A stretch of 64,000 nt of DNA from Micromonospora polyrhachis. Lineage in GTDB: Bacteria > Actinomycetota > Actinomycetes > Mycobacteriales > Micromonosporaceae. The position numbers and the translations under genes were made by a program. Positions 16,939 through 25,974 of the stretch are shown here, piece by piece; position 1 is the stretch's first letter; each line of letters starts with the position of its first letter. The stretch is from NCBI RefSeq assembly GCF_014203835.1, contig NZ_JACHJW010000001.1, positions 2,802,501-2,866,500 of the forward strand. The letters run 5' to 3'. Under the pieces are notes generated by a model. The model made no database searches and was not told the origin of the DNA. It saw only the letters and a list, made by a program, of their open reading frames with translations.

Positions 16939-18498
16939 GTGCGAACCGTGACCGGACGCACCGATCAGGTGGTGATCGTCGGCGCGGGGCTGGGCGGGCT
17001 GGCCTGTGCGCTGCATCTGGTTGGCAGCGGGCGGCAGGTCACCGTGCTGGAACGGGAGCCGGTGCCCGGCGGTCGGGCCGGACGGCTCAGCCTTTCCGCT
17101 TCCGGTGGCGACATATCCGGCTCCGGCCTGCTCGTACCACCCGGCCTTCCAGACACCGACGCCACCGAGGCCGAACGGTACGAGTTCGACACCGGACCAA
17201 CCGTCCTGACCATGCCCGACCTGATCGCCGAGGCGTTGGCCGCGGTCGGCGAGGAACTCTCCGACTGGGTGGAGTTGAGCCCGCTCGACCCGGCCTACCG
17301 GGCGCACTACCCCGACGGGTCGACCATGGACGTGATCGCCGACAGCACCCGAATGGCCGCCGAGGTCTCCCGGGTCTGCGGTCCACGCGAGGCCGACGGC
17401 TACCTGCGGTTCGTCGAATACACCCGGCGACTCTGGCAACTGGAACGCCGGGACTTCATCGAGCGCAACCTGGACGCCCCCACCGACCTGCTCACCGCCA
17501 ACCTGCTGCGGCTGGTCGCGGCCGGCGCCTTCCGCCGGTTACAGACCAAGGTCGACCAGTTCTTCACCGACCCCCGTACCCGACGGATCTTCTCCTTCCA
17601 GGCCATGTACGCGGGCCTGGCACCACACGACGCCCTGGCCATCTATACCGTTATCGCCTACCTCGACTCGGTCGCCGGGGTCTACTTTCCGCGCGGCGGC
17701 ATGCACGCGGTCTCCCGGGCACTGGCCGGTGCCGCTGAAAAGCACGGGGTACAGATCCGCTACGGCACGACGGTCACCCGGGTGGAGACCTCGGCCGGCC
17801 GGGCCACCGCCGTCCTCACCGCCGACGGCGAGCGGATCACCGCCGACGTGGTGGTGCTCAACCCCGATCTGCCGGTGGCGTACCAGCAACTACTGCCGCC
17901 GAGCCGCCAGCGCCGGCTGCGATACTCGCCGTCCTGCGTGGTACTGCACGTCGGCTCCCGCCAGGGGTACGAGAAGATCGCCCACCACAACATCCACTTC
18001 GGCCGGGCCTGGAAGGGCACCTTCGACGAGGTCATCAAACAGGGCAAACTGATGTCCGACCCGTCGCTGCTGGTCACCAATCCCAGCCGGACCGATCCGT
18101 CGGTGGCCCCGGCCGGGCGGCACACCTACTACGTGCTCGCACCGGTGCCCAACCTCGACCGGGCGGACCTCGACTGGCGGGGCGACCTGGCCTGGCGGTA
18201 CGCCGACGAGCTGATGGACACGCTGGAACGCCGAGGCTACGTCGGGTTCGCCGACGGCGTGGAGGTGGCCCGGATGGTGACCCCGGCCGACTGGGCGGAC
18301 GCCGGGATGGCCGCCGGTACGCCGTTCGCCGCCGCGCACAACCTCTTCCAGACCGGGCCGTTCCGCCCGAACAACCTGCACCGCACACTGTCCAATGTGG
18401 TATTTGTCGGATCGGGTACGCAGCCGGGGGTGGGCGTACCCATGGTGCTGATTTCCGGGAAGCTCGCCGCCGCCCGGGTGACCGGAGGTGCGTGTTGA
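16939..18498 (+). CDS. crtI: Phytoene desaturase
   Basis: 519 residues. The N-terminal FAD motif VVIVGAGLGGLACALHL (residues 11-27), PGGRAGRL, and the C-terminal signature FVGSGTQPGVGVPMVLISGKLAA are those of CrtI-type desaturases, which dehydrogenate phytoene stepwise toward lycopene. A 25-residue insert (SASGGDISGSGLLVPP region) after PGGRAGRL is longer than usual. GTG start after a strong ribosome site. Overlaps idi by 7 bp. Confidence 0.93.
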   Translation: MRTVTGRTDQVVIVGAGLGGLACALHLVGSGRQVTVLEREPVPGGRAGRLSLSASGGDISGSGLLVPPGLPDTDATEAERYEFDTGPTVLTMPDLIAEALAAVGEELSDWVELSPLDPAYRAHYPDGSTMDVIADSTRMAAEVSRVCGPREADGYLRFVEYTRRLWQLERRDFIERNLDAPTDLLTANLLRLVAAGAFRRLQTKVDQFFTDPRTRRIFSFQAMYAGLAPHDALAIYTVIAYLDSVAGVYFPRGGMHAVSRALAGAAEKHGVQIRYGTTVTRVETSAGRATAVLTADGERITADVVVLNPDLPVAYQQLLPPSRQRRLRYSPSCVVLHVGSRQGYEKIAHHNIHFGRAWKGTFDEVIKQGKLMSDPSLLVTNPSRTDPSVAPAGRHTYYVLAPVPNLDRADLDWRGDLAWRYADELMDTLERRGYVGFADGVEVARMVTPADWADAGMAAGTPFAAAHNLFQTGPFRPNNLHRTLSNVVFVGSGTQPGVGVPMVLISGKLAAARVTGGAC

Positions 18499-19058
18499 CG
18501 TCCCGGGAGAGACACCTTGTGGAGTTGGTCGACGACACCGGCCAGCCGATCGGCGAGACCACCGTGGCCGAGGCGCACCAGGCCCCGGGACGGCTGCATC
18601 GCGCCTTCTCCGTACTGCTGGTCGCCCCCGACGGCCGGGTGCTGCTGCAACAGCGAGCACCGGTCAAGACCCGGTTTCCGTTGCGCTGGGCCAACTCCTG
18701 CTGCGGACACCCCACCCCCGGCCAGTCCCGCGAGACAGCCGCCAACCACCGGCTCGGGGAGGAACTGGGCATCGATCCGATCCCGCTCACCGAGATCGGC
18801 ACGTATGTCTACCGCGCCGAGGACCCCACCACCGGCCGGGTCGAACACGAGTACGACCACGTGCTGCGCGGCGACCTGAGCCCCGACGTCGCGCTGCGCC
18901 CGGACCCCGCCGAGGTGGCCGACCTACGGTGGGTCGAGCCGACGGAACTCGTCACCGAGCTGGCCACCGAGCCACAGCGCTACTCACCCTGGCTCGGGGG
19001 CGTACTCCAGCAGCTACTCCTCGCCGAGGACGTGCCGGGGCGGCCGAGTGGGCGATGA
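18492..19058 (+). CDS. idi: Isopentenyl-diphosphate delta-isomerase (type I)
   Basis: 188 residues. It interconverts IPP and DMAPP, feeding prenyl precursors to the crt enzymes. NSCCGHP (residues 70-76) carries the catalytic Cys, and EHEYDHV (about 117-123) the catalytic Glu and metal ligands, both on a Nudix fold. Start GTG 18492 overlaps the crtI stop; an alternative open frame over the same DNA lacks these motifs. It overlaps the downstream regulator by 11 bp, so the three genes are co-translated. Confidence 0.93.
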   Translation: MLTSRERHLVELVDDTGQPIGETTVAEAHQAPGRLHRAFSVLLVAPDGRVLLQQRAPVKTRFPLRWANSCCGHPTPGQSRETAANHRLGEELGIDPIPLTEIGTYVYRAEDPTTGRVEHEYDHVLRGDLSPDVALRPDPAEVADLRWVEPTELVTELATEPQRYSPWLGGVLQQLLLAEDVPGRPSGR

Positions 19059-19998
19059 CGCCCTGAGCGCGGGCGTGGTCGCCCGCCGGCTGGGGGTGGC
19101 CGTCACCACGCTCCGGACCTGGCACCAGCGGTACGGGTTGGGTCCGAGCCGGCACGTCGCCGGCCAGCACCGGCGCTACACCTCCGCCGACCTCGCCCGA
19201 CTGGAGATCATGCGTCGGCTCACCGCCGACGGCGTGCCCCCCGCCGAGGCGGCCCGGTGGGCGCGACAAACCCCGGACGTACGCGGTCGGCAGCCGGCGG
19301 CATCGACACCCCGGGCCGAACCGGTCCTGGTGGAAGCGGTCCGGGCGGGGGGCGGCCGGGCCATTCCGGTGGGGCGGGCCGGACCAGCGGCCCGAGGACT
19401 GGCCCGCGCAGCGCTGCGACTGGACGCGGTCGGCCTGCGCGAGAGCATCGTCCGGGCGATCGCCAGCAGAGGAGTGATCGCCACCTGGACCGAGATGATC
19501 TGCCCTGTGCTGGTCGGCATCGGTGAGCGACACGCCGCCACCACCGGCCTGATCGAGGTGGAACATCTTGTCTCCCGGTGTGTGTCGGAAGCGCTCGCCG
19601 TGGTGGACCGCCCGTCCGCCGGAACGGAACCACCCCGGATCCTGCTGGCCTGCGCCGACGAGGAGCAGCACTCCCTGCCGCTGGAGGCGCTGGCAGCGGC
19701 GCTGGCCGAGATCGGTGTCCCCTGTCGGCTGCTCGGTGCCCGGGTGCCGACGCCGGCGCTGGTCGAGGCGGTCAACCGGACCGGACCGGTCGCCGTCGTC
19801 ATCTGGTCACATGCCCCGGCTACCGCCGATCCCGCCCAGCTCACCGCACTGCTGGCGAGTCCCCGGCGACCGCTGCTCGTGGCGGCCGGCGGGCCGGGCT
19901 GGCAGTTGGCCGATCTGCCAACCGAGGTGGCGTACCCCACCAGCCTCGACGACGCGGTGGCGCTGGTACGGGGCGTACCGGACCAGCCGGGGCGGTAG
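19048..19998 (+). CDS. MerR-family regulator with cobalamin-binding-like domain (LitR/CarH type)
   Basis: 316 residues. The N-terminal MerR helix-turn-helix is VVARRLGVAVTTLRTWHQRYG (residues 10-30, quoted in part). The rest matches the helical plus Rossmann cobalamin module of LitR/CarH light sensors. EVEH (His173) corresponds to the EH of the Wx9EH motif, and DEEQH (His208) to the lower axial His. The Trp of Wx9EH is His162 here. As last gene of crtI-idi-litR it likely represses the crt promoters in the dark (inference from known LitR). Confidence 0.8.
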   Translation: MGDDALSAGVVARRLGVAVTTLRTWHQRYGLGPSRHVAGQHRRYTSADLARLEIMRRLTADGVPPAEAARWARQTPDVRGRQPAASTPRAEPVLVEAVRAGGGRAIPVGRAGPAARGLARAALRLDAVGLRESIVRAIASRGVIATWTEMICPVLVGIGERHAATTGLIEVEHLVSRCVSEALAVVDRPSAGTEPPRILLACADEEQHSLPLEALAAALAEIGVPCRLLGARVPTPALVEAVNRTGPVAVVIWSHAPATADPAQLTALLASPRRPLLVAAGGPGWQLADLPTEVAYPTSLDDAVALVRGVPDQPGR

Positions 19999-20058
19999 CC
20001 CGGGTCGGTCCGGCGGTAGCCAGGTTCGGTCCGGCGGTAGCCAGGTTCGGCCGGACGC
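19992..20058 (+). repeat. 21-bp tandem repeat after the LitR-like gene
   Basis: Three copies of a unit containing GGCGGTAGCCAGGTTCGGTC, the first diverged. The first copy overlaps the stop codon of the regulator gene; the rest is non-coding. Confidence 0.8.
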
Positions 20059-20130
20059 GGGAACGCGAAGTTCGTTCGGCTGGACTAGCGTGGGCTGGCC
20101 CCTGCCCGATGCCCCCTCGGGAGTCGACCG

Positions 20131-20964
20131 ATGTTCAGACGTGCCGCCCCGGCGGCTCTCTTGACCCTGTCCATCCTGCTCCTCGGCGGCTGCGCCAACG
20201 GCGACCGCAGGAGCGCCCAGCCGGCGCCGGATGCAGCTGGGTCGCCCAGTGCCACCGTCCCGGTGCCCGACCCGACCGAACCCACCACACCGGTCCGGCC
20301 ACCGACCTCCCGTCCGACCACACCGGGCCCGACCAAGTCACCGACCCGGTCGCCAGGCAACGGCGGGAAGAAGACCGGCCCGTTCGACACCCGACGGCTG
20401 ACCGGTAGCAAGGCGGTGGCGCTCACCTTCGACGACGGACCGCACCCGATCTGGACCCCGAAGGTGCTCGACCAACTCCGCGAGGCCAAGGTCCGGGCCA
20501 CCTTCTGTCTGGTCGGTACGAAGGTCCGCCAGCACCCTGCCCTCGTCGCCCGGATCGTCCGGGAGGGCCACTCGCTGTGCAACCACAGCTGGCAGCACGA
20601 CCTCGAACTGGGCAAGAAGTCCGAGGCGGACATCCGGGCGAATCTGGAGCGGACGAACCGCGAGATCGCCCGCGCCGTACCGGGTGCCAAGGTCGGCTAC
20701 TACCGCCAACCGGGCGGCAAGTGGACATCGGCTGTGACGAAGGTCGCCCAGTCGATGGGCATGGTCGCCCTGCACTGGGACGTGGACCCCCGCGACTGGG
20801 ACAAACCAGATGCGGCGACTATCCGGCAACGCGTCCTCCACCAAGCCCGAGCCGGGTCGATCGTGCTGCTACACGACGGTGGCGGCGACCGCGCCAACAC
20901 CGTGGCCGCCTGCCCGCAGATCATCGCCACCCTGCGCAAGCAGTACGGAATCCGCCGACTGTAG
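20131..20964 (+). CDS. Polysaccharide deacetylase lipoprotein (NodB domain)
   Basis: 277 residues. The signal peptide ends in lipobox LGGC (Cys21). A Pro/Thr-rich linker (residues 25-85) precedes a NodB domain: TFDDGPHP (Asp101/102), the metal triad HSxxH (His152, His156 in CNHSWQHD), YRQPGGKW, DVDPRDW and LLHDGGG. It probably deacetylates a wall sugar polymer such as N-acetylglucosamine in peptidoglycan, acting outside the membrane. Monocistronic. Confidence 0.92.
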   Translation: MFRRAAPAALLTLSILLLGGCANGDRRSAQPAPDAAGSPSATVPVPDPTEPTTPVRPPTSRPTTPGPTKSPTRSPGNGGKKTGPFDTRRLTGSKAVALTFDDGPHPIWTPKVLDQLREAKVRATFCLVGTKVRQHPALVARIVREGHSLCNHSWQHDLELGKKSEADIRANLERTNREIARAVPGAKVGYYRQPGGKWTSAVTKVAQSMGMVALHWDVDPRDWDKPDAATIRQRVLHQARAGSIVLLHDGGGDRANTVAACPQIIATLRKQYGIRRL

Positions 20965-21024
20965 TGCCCATAGCGCTTCTGAGCTGCGGTTTTGTCGAGC
21001 AGCCCAGCCCCGCCGGATACCGAT

Positions 21025-21054
21025 TTGGTGCCACGTCCCGCGATCACGTATGCT
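21025..21054 (+). promoter_or_regulatory. Possible tRNA-Glu promoter
   Basis: TTGGTG and TATGCT are separated by 18 bp and lie about 75 bp upstream of the tRNA-Glu gene. The match to the housekeeping consensus is partial. Confidence 0.35.
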
Positions 21055-21127
21055 TTCGAAGCCTCCGGCGGGGCCGGATGGGAGCAACAACCGCAGGAAG
21101 TTGCCGATGTGCAATGATTGCGGAGCC

Positions 21128-21200
21128 GCCCTCATCGTCTAGCGGCCTAGGACGCCGCCCTTTCAAGGCGGTAGCACGGGTTCGAATCCCGTTGGGGGCA
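21128..21200 (+). tRNA. tRNA-Glu (anticodon TTC)
   Basis: A 73-nt cloverleaf. The acceptor stem GCCCTCA pairs with TGGGGGC (one G-T pair). The anticodon loop is CTTTCAA and the T arm GGGTTCGAATCCC. CCA is not encoded. Confidence 0.95.
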
Positions 21201-21226
21201 CGTACGGACCGGCCTAGCCGGAGCAA

Positions 21227-21303
21227 GGTCCTGTGGAGCAGTTGGAGTGCTCGCCGCCCTGTCAAGGCGGAGGTCGCGGGTTCAAGTCCCGTCAGGACCG
21301 CCA
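21227..21303 (+). tRNA. tRNA-Asp (anticodon GTC)
   Basis: The acceptor GGTCCTG pairs with CAGGACC. The anticodon loop is CTGTCAA and the T arm GGGTTCAAGTCCC. The discriminator G is followed by an encoded CCA (21301-21303). Confidence 0.95.
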
Positions 21304-21311
21304 GCGCCGAT

Positions 21312-21337
21312 CGCCGCGCGTTAACCAACGCGCGGCG
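21312..21337. terminator. Hairpin after tRNA-Asp
   Basis: CGCCGCGCGTT and AACGCGCGGCG form an 11-bp perfect stem around AACC, followed by TTCTG. A likely intrinsic terminator or processing hairpin between the Asp and Phe tRNAs. Confidence 0.65.
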
Positions 21338-21408
21338 TTCTGCGTCAACGGCTCGCACGCCTGACCGGCAGCCCATCCGCCTGGCAGGTAGTATGAGCCG
21401 GAGTACCA

Positions 21409-21482
21409 GGCCAGATAGCTCAGTTGGTACGAGCGTCCGACTGAAAATCGGAAGGTCGGCGGTTCGACCCCGCCTCTGGCCA
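21409..21482 (+). tRNA. tRNA-Phe (anticodon GAA)
   Basis: A 74-nt cloverleaf. The acceptor GGCCAGA pairs with TCTGGCC. The anticodon loop is CTGAAAA and the T arm GCGGTTCGACCCCGC. CCA is not encoded (CAT follows). Confidence 0.95.
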
Positions 21483-21505
21483 CATAGCCTTTCGCCGGGC
21501 TTAGC

Positions 21506-21541
21506 GAAGCGGTGACCTGCGGAAACACAGGTCGCCGCTTC
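21506..21541. terminator. Hairpin after tRNA-Phe
   Basis: A 14-bp stem (GAAGCGGTGACCTG with CAGGTCGCCGCTTC, one T-G pair), loop of 8, followed by a short T-containing tail. Likely terminator of the tRNA cluster. Confidence 0.65.
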
Positions 21542-21859
21542 TGCATTTCCGGGTTCCTCGGGCGCTACAGACGTTGACCCTTGCCCCCGGGATTCCCGCT
21601 GATTACCGCCCCTTATTGTACGTGGATCGCACGCCCGTGCTCGTTTCCGCCTGTCGACCCATCCGGGTCAGGTGGGCGGCCACACACCTCGCTGGTCGGC
21701 TTCACGAGGGTGCCTCGTTGTGGCACCACGAAGAGCACGTCCTGGTCGACCAGCACCGCGACCGCTCGCCGCACCGTCGCCACGCGCCCGGCCGCGACGG
21801 AGCCAGGGCCCCGACGATGATCGGAGCCCCGGGCGCGTGGGTTTGCGCTGTTGTCGCCG
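21542..21859. other. Non-coding stretch between tRNA cluster and protease gene
   Basis: Short open frames here have no family resemblance or ribosome sites. No integrase, attachment duplication or other tRNA-linked element was seen. Confidence 0.4.
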
Positions 21860-23734
21860 CTACGGCTGCAGGTTCAGGGTCCAACTGTCGATGTAGCCGG
21901 TGTCACCGCGGGCCCAGTCGAACACTTCCAGCGTCCAGGTGCCGTTGGCCACCCTCTTGGACAGGTTCAGGGTGTACGTCCGCTTGATGTTGTCACCCGA
22001 TCCGCCCTCGCGGTCGTGCAGTCCGTAGATGGTGCCGTCCGACGCGTGGAGCGCCACGACCAGGTCATCCATGTAGGTGTGCTTGATGTCGACCGTCACG
22101 GTCGCGGTCGCGGAGGCATTGCCGGAGCAGCCCGAGATGAACATCGAGCTGTTCGACTCGGTGCCGTCGTAGATGGGCACGTCCGTGCCATTGGTCTGCG
22201 AGCAGCCGAGCGGGCCGTTGACCGTCAGCGCGTACGTGGCGCTCTGCGTGGTCACCGTGCCCGTGCCGGTGGCGGACACGTAGTAGATGCCCGGGGTGGC
22301 GCTGCCGGCGGTGTTGATGGTCAGGCTGGCGGAGTTGCCGGAGGTGACCGTCGACGGGCTGAGGGTTGCTGTTACGCCGCTGGGCAGGCCGTCGACGCTG
22401 AGGGCGACCGTCTGCGCACTGCCGATGGTGGTCGTGCTCACCGTCGCGGTGAGCGACCCACCCGGGTTGACCGCACCGGAGGTCGGGGCCACGGCCATCG
22501 AGAAGTCCCGCGTGGGCGGGACGATGTTGCCGACGTAGAGCAGCTTGTTCGGCGAGCCGGCGCCCGGGTTGGTCAGCACGCCGTTGGTGGCGTCGTTGAC
22601 GAGCTTGTCGCGGACCTGCTGCGGGGTGTACGACGGGCTGGCGACGAGCACCAGCGCCGCAGCGCCGGCCACGTGCGGCGTCGCCATCGACGTACCGCTG
22701 ATGGTGCGGGTGGCGGTGTCGGCGGAGGACCACGCCGAGGTGATCCCGGTGCCCGGGGCGAAGATGTCCAGGCAGGTGCCGATGTTGGAGTAGTCGGCCT
22801 TCGCGTCGGTGGACTCGGCCGCGCCCACCGTGATGGCGTTCGGGGTGCTGGCCGGGGAGTTGCCACAGGCGTCGGCGGAGTAGTCGTTGCCGGCCGCGAT
22901 GGCGTAGGTGACGCCGTCGGCGATGGAGGCGGTCACCGCGTCGTTGATGGCCTGGCTGAAGCCGCCGCCGAGGCTCATGTTCGCCACCGCGGCCTCACCC
23001 GGGTCGTGGTCGCCGGTAACCCAGTCGATACCCGAGATGACCTGGGCGTAGGTGCCGCCACCACCGCAGTCGAGCACCCGGACACCGACCAGCGTCACAC
23101 CCTTGGCCACACCGTGGGCGGTGCCGCCGACCGTGCCGGCGACGTGGGTGCCGTGGCCGTTGCCGTCGTCGGCGGATCCGCCGTCGATCGCGTCGAAGCC
23201 GGTCACCGCGCGTCCGCCGAAGTCACTGTGTGAGAAGCGGATGCCGGTGTCGATGATGTACGCCCGTACACCCGCTCCGGTGTTCGGGTAGGTGTAGGAG
23301 TTGTTCAGCGGCAGGTTCCGCTGGTCGATCCGGTCCAGCCCCCAGGAGGGGGTCGGGTTCTGGGTACCGGAGATCTTCACGGTGTGGTTCTGCTGGACGT
23401 ACTTCACCGACGGCTCGGCCGCCAACCGCCGGGCCTCTTCGGCGGTCATCTTCGTCTCGAACCCGCGCAGCGCGTGCTGGTAGGTCCGGGCCACCGTGCC
23501 ACCATGCCGGTCCGCTAGCGCCGTGGCGCTGCTGCTGATGTTCCCCCGCGCCACCATGGGGTCCTTCAGCACCACGATGTACGAATCGGCAATGGCGGTA
23601 GCACCGCCCGCCTGGAGGATCTGCCCCTCGGCGGGCGCGGCTACGGCGGGTGTGCCGAACGCCGCTACGGCGACCGCGGTGGCCGCCACCGCCCCGACAC
23701 GCCAACGGCGCCTTGATGATCTCTGCTGTGACAT
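21860..23734 (-). CDS. Secreted subtilisin-like serine protease (S8) with P-domain
   Basis: 624 residues from ATG 23734. Order: signal peptide (1-33), inhibitor I9 prodomain (about 48-120), S8 catalytic domain with Asp162 (IIDTGI), His194 (GHGTHVAG) and Ser349 (GTSMATPHVAG), an Ig-like module (about 420-510), and a C-terminal proprotein-convertase P-domain ending DWARGDTGYIDSWTLNL. It is an extracellular, self-processing protease of the aqualysin/proteinase K group. The start was preferred over an upstream frame extension because it puts a twin-Arg-rich signal at the N-terminus. Confidence 0.93.
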   Translation of the reverse strand: MSQQRSSRRRWRVGAVAATAVAVAAFGTPAVAAPAEGQILQAGGATAIADSYIVVLKDPMVARGNISSSATALADRHGGTVARTYQHALRGFETKMTAEEARRLAAEPSVKYVQQNHTVKISGTQNPTPSWGLDRIDQRNLPLNNSYTYPNTGAGVRAYIIDTGIRFSHSDFGGRAVTGFDAIDGGSADDGNGHGTHVAGTVGGTAHGVAKGVTLVGVRVLDCGGGGTYAQVISGIDWVTGDHDPGEAAVANMSLGGGFSQAINDAVTASIADGVTYAIAAGNDYSADACGNSPASTPNAITVGAAESTDAKADYSNIGTCLDIFAPGTGITSAWSSADTATRTISGTSMATPHVAGAAALVLVASPSYTPQQVRDKLVNDATNGVLTNPGAGSPNKLLYVGNIVPPTRDFSMAVAPTSGAVNPGGSLTATVSTTTIGSAQTVALSVDGLPSGVTATLSPSTVTSGNSASLTINTAGSATPGIYYVSATGTGTVTTQSATYALTVNGPLGCSQTNGTDVPIYDGTESNSSMFISGCSGNASATATVTVDIKHTYMDDLVVALHASDGTIYGLHDREGGSGDNIKRTYTLNLSKRVANGTWTLEVFDWARGDTGYIDSWTLNLQP

Positions 23735-24056
23735 CTTCCCTGTTCCCCTCTGCCGTCTGATCGTGCGCTCGTGACACATCGATCGACGATCGTCGTCCTT
23801 GGCTGGGGAGATGCTAGGCACGGGGAGAGGCGATATTGAAGATATATACTTTTCGATGAACGTCTCATATGCTGAGCTGTTCCAGGTCGATCATGCAGTG
23901 GGTTCACCGTCGCCCCACCGGCGCAAACACAGCCACCGACTGATCACCACGACGCATTCCCGGACCTTCGCCCCTCATCTTCTGATGGTCGGAATAGCCC
24001 AGGATCGAAAATCTCTCCGGCTGCGCGGTGGCTGCACCGGCGGTAGGGTCCCGCCC
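23735..24056. promoter_or_regulatory. Divergent promoter region with AT-rich island
   Basis: About 320 bp between the protease and SRPBCC genes. Bases 23833-23875 are strikingly AT-rich (GATATTGAAGATATATACTT) against a GC-rich background and probably hold the protease promoter. No gene is visible. Confidence 0.4.
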
Positions 24057-24575
24057 ATGGGGCACGGAACCAACAACCTGGACGGCATCCAGCAGGACGT
24101 GTCGACGTACTCCCTGCGCAGCACCCTGCACGTGTCCGCGCCGCCCGAGCGGGCATTCTCCGTGTTCACCGACGGTTTGTCCGACTGGTGGGTGAAGGAG
24201 TACACCTGGTCCGGTCCCGACGCACTGGTCGAGATCGGCATCGAACCACGAGACGGCGGCCTGGCGTACGAGATCGGCCCGTACGGCTTCCGCTGCGACT
24301 GGGGACGGGTGCTGCTCTGGCAGCCGCCGTCCCGACTGGTTTTCGCCTGGCAGATCGGCCCGGACCGTGCCCCGCTTCCGGACCCGGACCGGGCCAGCGA
24401 GGTGGCGATCACGTTCACCCCGGACGAGGACGCCCGGACCTGCGTGGTGGTGGAGCACCGGCACTTCGACCGGCACGGCGAAGCCGCTGAGGGCTACCGG
24501 CAGGCACTCACCGCCGGTTGGCGCGAACTGTTGTCCCGCTACACGCTCACGGTCGAGTCCGGCCCGCACAGCTAA
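24057..24575 (+). CDS. SRPBCC / AHSA1-like domain protein
   Basis: 172 residues from ATG 24057. APPERAFSVFTDGLSDWWVKEYTW, a central beta sheet, and a C-terminal helix GYRQALTAGWRELLSRY are the START-like (SRPBCC, Aha1-C) pattern. It probably binds a small hydrophobic ligand; the function is unknown. The 3' end overlaps the convergent DUF2786 gene by 4 bp. Confidence 0.82.
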   Translation: MGHGTNNLDGIQQDVSTYSLRSTLHVSAPPERAFSVFTDGLSDWWVKEYTWSGPDALVEIGIEPRDGGLAYEIGPYGFRCDWGRVLLWQPPSRLVFAWQIGPDRAPLPDPDRASEVAITFTPDEDARTCVVVEHRHFDRHGEAAEGYRQALTAGWRELLSRYTLTVESGPHS

Positions 24576-25276
24576 CGGCGCGAGGTCACCGCATCCGGCG
24601 ACGCCGAGCCCAGATGGGTCCCCCCGAGGTTGGCCCGGTGACCGGCCGCCGCCCCCTGGGCCAGGCCGCCACCTATCAACCGGCGAGCACCGGCCGTCCG
24701 TACCCGGGGATAGGTCTCGGACAGCCGACGATCGACCCGTACCGAGCGGTCGGCGAGCACCAGCGCGGTGGACGATCCGGATTCCCGGGTCACGGCCGAC
24801 TCGGCTTCCCGGAGTCGGCCACCCACCGCACCCGTGAAGCCGGCCAACCAGGACCGGCGAAACGCGGCAGGATGCTCACCGGGCGGCACCTGGGCAGCGG
24901 CCAGCCCGTGGGCGGCCTGCACCAGCAGCGAGGTAAAGAGCAGCTCAACCCGTTCGAGGTCGCTGGTGAAGCCGAAGAGATGCAACACGAAGCCGCCGTC
25001 GCCCCGACGGCGTACCGAGCGACACCGCAGCGCGTCGGCGACGGTGGCGAGCAGCCCGGCCTTGTCCAACGCGTACGGTGCGACCACGTCCACGATCCGG
25101 TCGCCGACCGGGTCGGTGGCTGGTTCACGGGCAGCGAGCAGGGCTCGATCGACCCCGTACCGGGCGATCAACTCGGCTGCCTTGGCGGTGAACGCCGCCG
25201 CCTCCGCCGCAGTACAGGCCGGGTCCTCCGCCTTGGCCAGCAGCTTCCGCACCTTGCTCAGCATCGTGTCGGACAT
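24572..25276 (-). CDS. DUF2786 domain protein
   Basis: 234 residues. The N-terminal LSKVRKLLAKAEDPACTAAEAAAFTAKAAELIARYGVD (residues 6-43, quoted here only as landmark MLSKVRKLLAKAED) is the DUF2786 signature. The central LHLFGFTSDLERVELLFTSLLVQA region belongs to the associated C-terminal domain. The biochemical role is unknown. The ribosome site is weak, and Met5 is an alternative start. Confidence 0.82.
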   Translation of the reverse strand: MSDTMLSKVRKLLAKAEDPACTAAEAAAFTAKAAELIARYGVDRALLAAREPATDPVGDRIVDVVAPYALDKAGLLATVADALRCRSVRRRGDGGFVLHLFGFTSDLERVELLFTSLLVQAAHGLAAAQVPPGEHPAAFRRSWLAGFTGAVGGRLREAESAVTRESGSSTALVLADRSVRVDRRLSETYPRVRTAGARRLIGGGLAQGAAAGHRANLGGTHLGSASPDAVTSRR

Positions 25277-25369
25277 ACCACCACAGCTACCACATCTCTC
25301 CGGGCGCGGTCGGGCTGGGAAAGATCGTCAGCCGGCTACCGTGGCCGACGGTCGTCAGCCCGCCCCGCA

Positions 25370-25433
25370 ACGCAGGGACGTCAGCTTGCCCGGTGACGCA
25401 GGGACGTCAGCTTGCCCGGTGACGCAGGGTCGC
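25370..25433. repeat. 26-bp tandem repeat
   Basis: Two perfect copies (25370-25395, 25396-25421) and a partial third. The unit begins ACGCAGGGACGTCAGCTTGC. The second copy contains the stop codon of the gene at 25407-25796, so the duplication copied its 3' end. Confidence 0.88.
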
Positions 25434-25796
25434 GACGGCGGACCCGGCCAGGGTGAGCAGGCAGTCGGGCAGTTGCCCGTCGGCCAGCGCCGCCCCGAAC
25501 AGGGCTTCCCCGGTGTCGACGTCCCGGTTGGCGTACGCACTGACGAACCGGGCCACCCATCGGGCGTCGTACGCGGCATCGTCGATGTCGGGAAAGTCCA
25601 GGGTCCAGGCTCCCACCGGCACCTGGTCACCGACCATCGTGGCTGCCAGGCACCAGGCCACGTCGTAGGCTCCGACCACGCCCGACCGATCGACCACGGC
25701 GTCGAACGTGCCGACCACGGCGTCGCTGTCGCCGGCCAACGCCGAATGCAGCACCGCGGTGGCGTCGGCGAGGGTCTCCTGCGGTACGTCCGTCAC
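25407..25796 (-). CDS. Hypothetical acidic protein
   Basis: 129 residues from GTG 25796. Helical, Ala-rich and acidic, with a conserved-looking LDFPDIDDAAYDARWVARFVSAYANRD core. I do not recognise the family. A much longer frame continues upstream through repeat-rich DNA and is unlikely to be coding. No clear Shine-Dalgarno. Confidence 0.5.
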   Translation of the reverse strand: MTDVPQETLADATAVLHSALAGDSDAVVGTFDAVVDRSGVVGAYDVAWCLAATMVGDQVPVGAWTLDFPDIDDAAYDARWVARFVSAYANRDVDTGEALFGAALADGQLPDCLLTLAGSAVATLRHRAS

Positions 25797-25974
25797 GTGC
25801 GGAAGGGTATGCCGCCAGGTCAAGTTCCGTCCGGGGAACCCGGGAAACCTGAGAGCCGGAAACGGGGGAACCCGGGAAACCGGGCACTCCGGGGGTGGCA
25901 CGTTTCCGGGATCTCCCGTGCTGCCACAGGTCGTACGGTCGTAGGCAGACAGCCAACCGGGAAGGTGCTTGGAC
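25797..25974. other. Intergenic region with GGGAACCCGGGAAACC repeats
   Basis: GGGGAACCCGGGAAACC-type segments recur at about 25835-25851 and 25866-25882, with related GGAAAC words between. It is the divergent region before the DxDxDG repeat gene and could hold its promoter, but boxes are not clear. Confidence 0.35.

Noticed and set aside
21128-21860. tRNA-linked integrated element
   Set aside because: No integrase, excisionase or duplicated tRNA 3' end near the Glu, Asp or Phe tRNA genes.
21851-23233. 460-codon open frame on the plus strand
   Set aside because: Antisense to the subtilisin-like protease; Gly/Arg/Val-rich with no domain.
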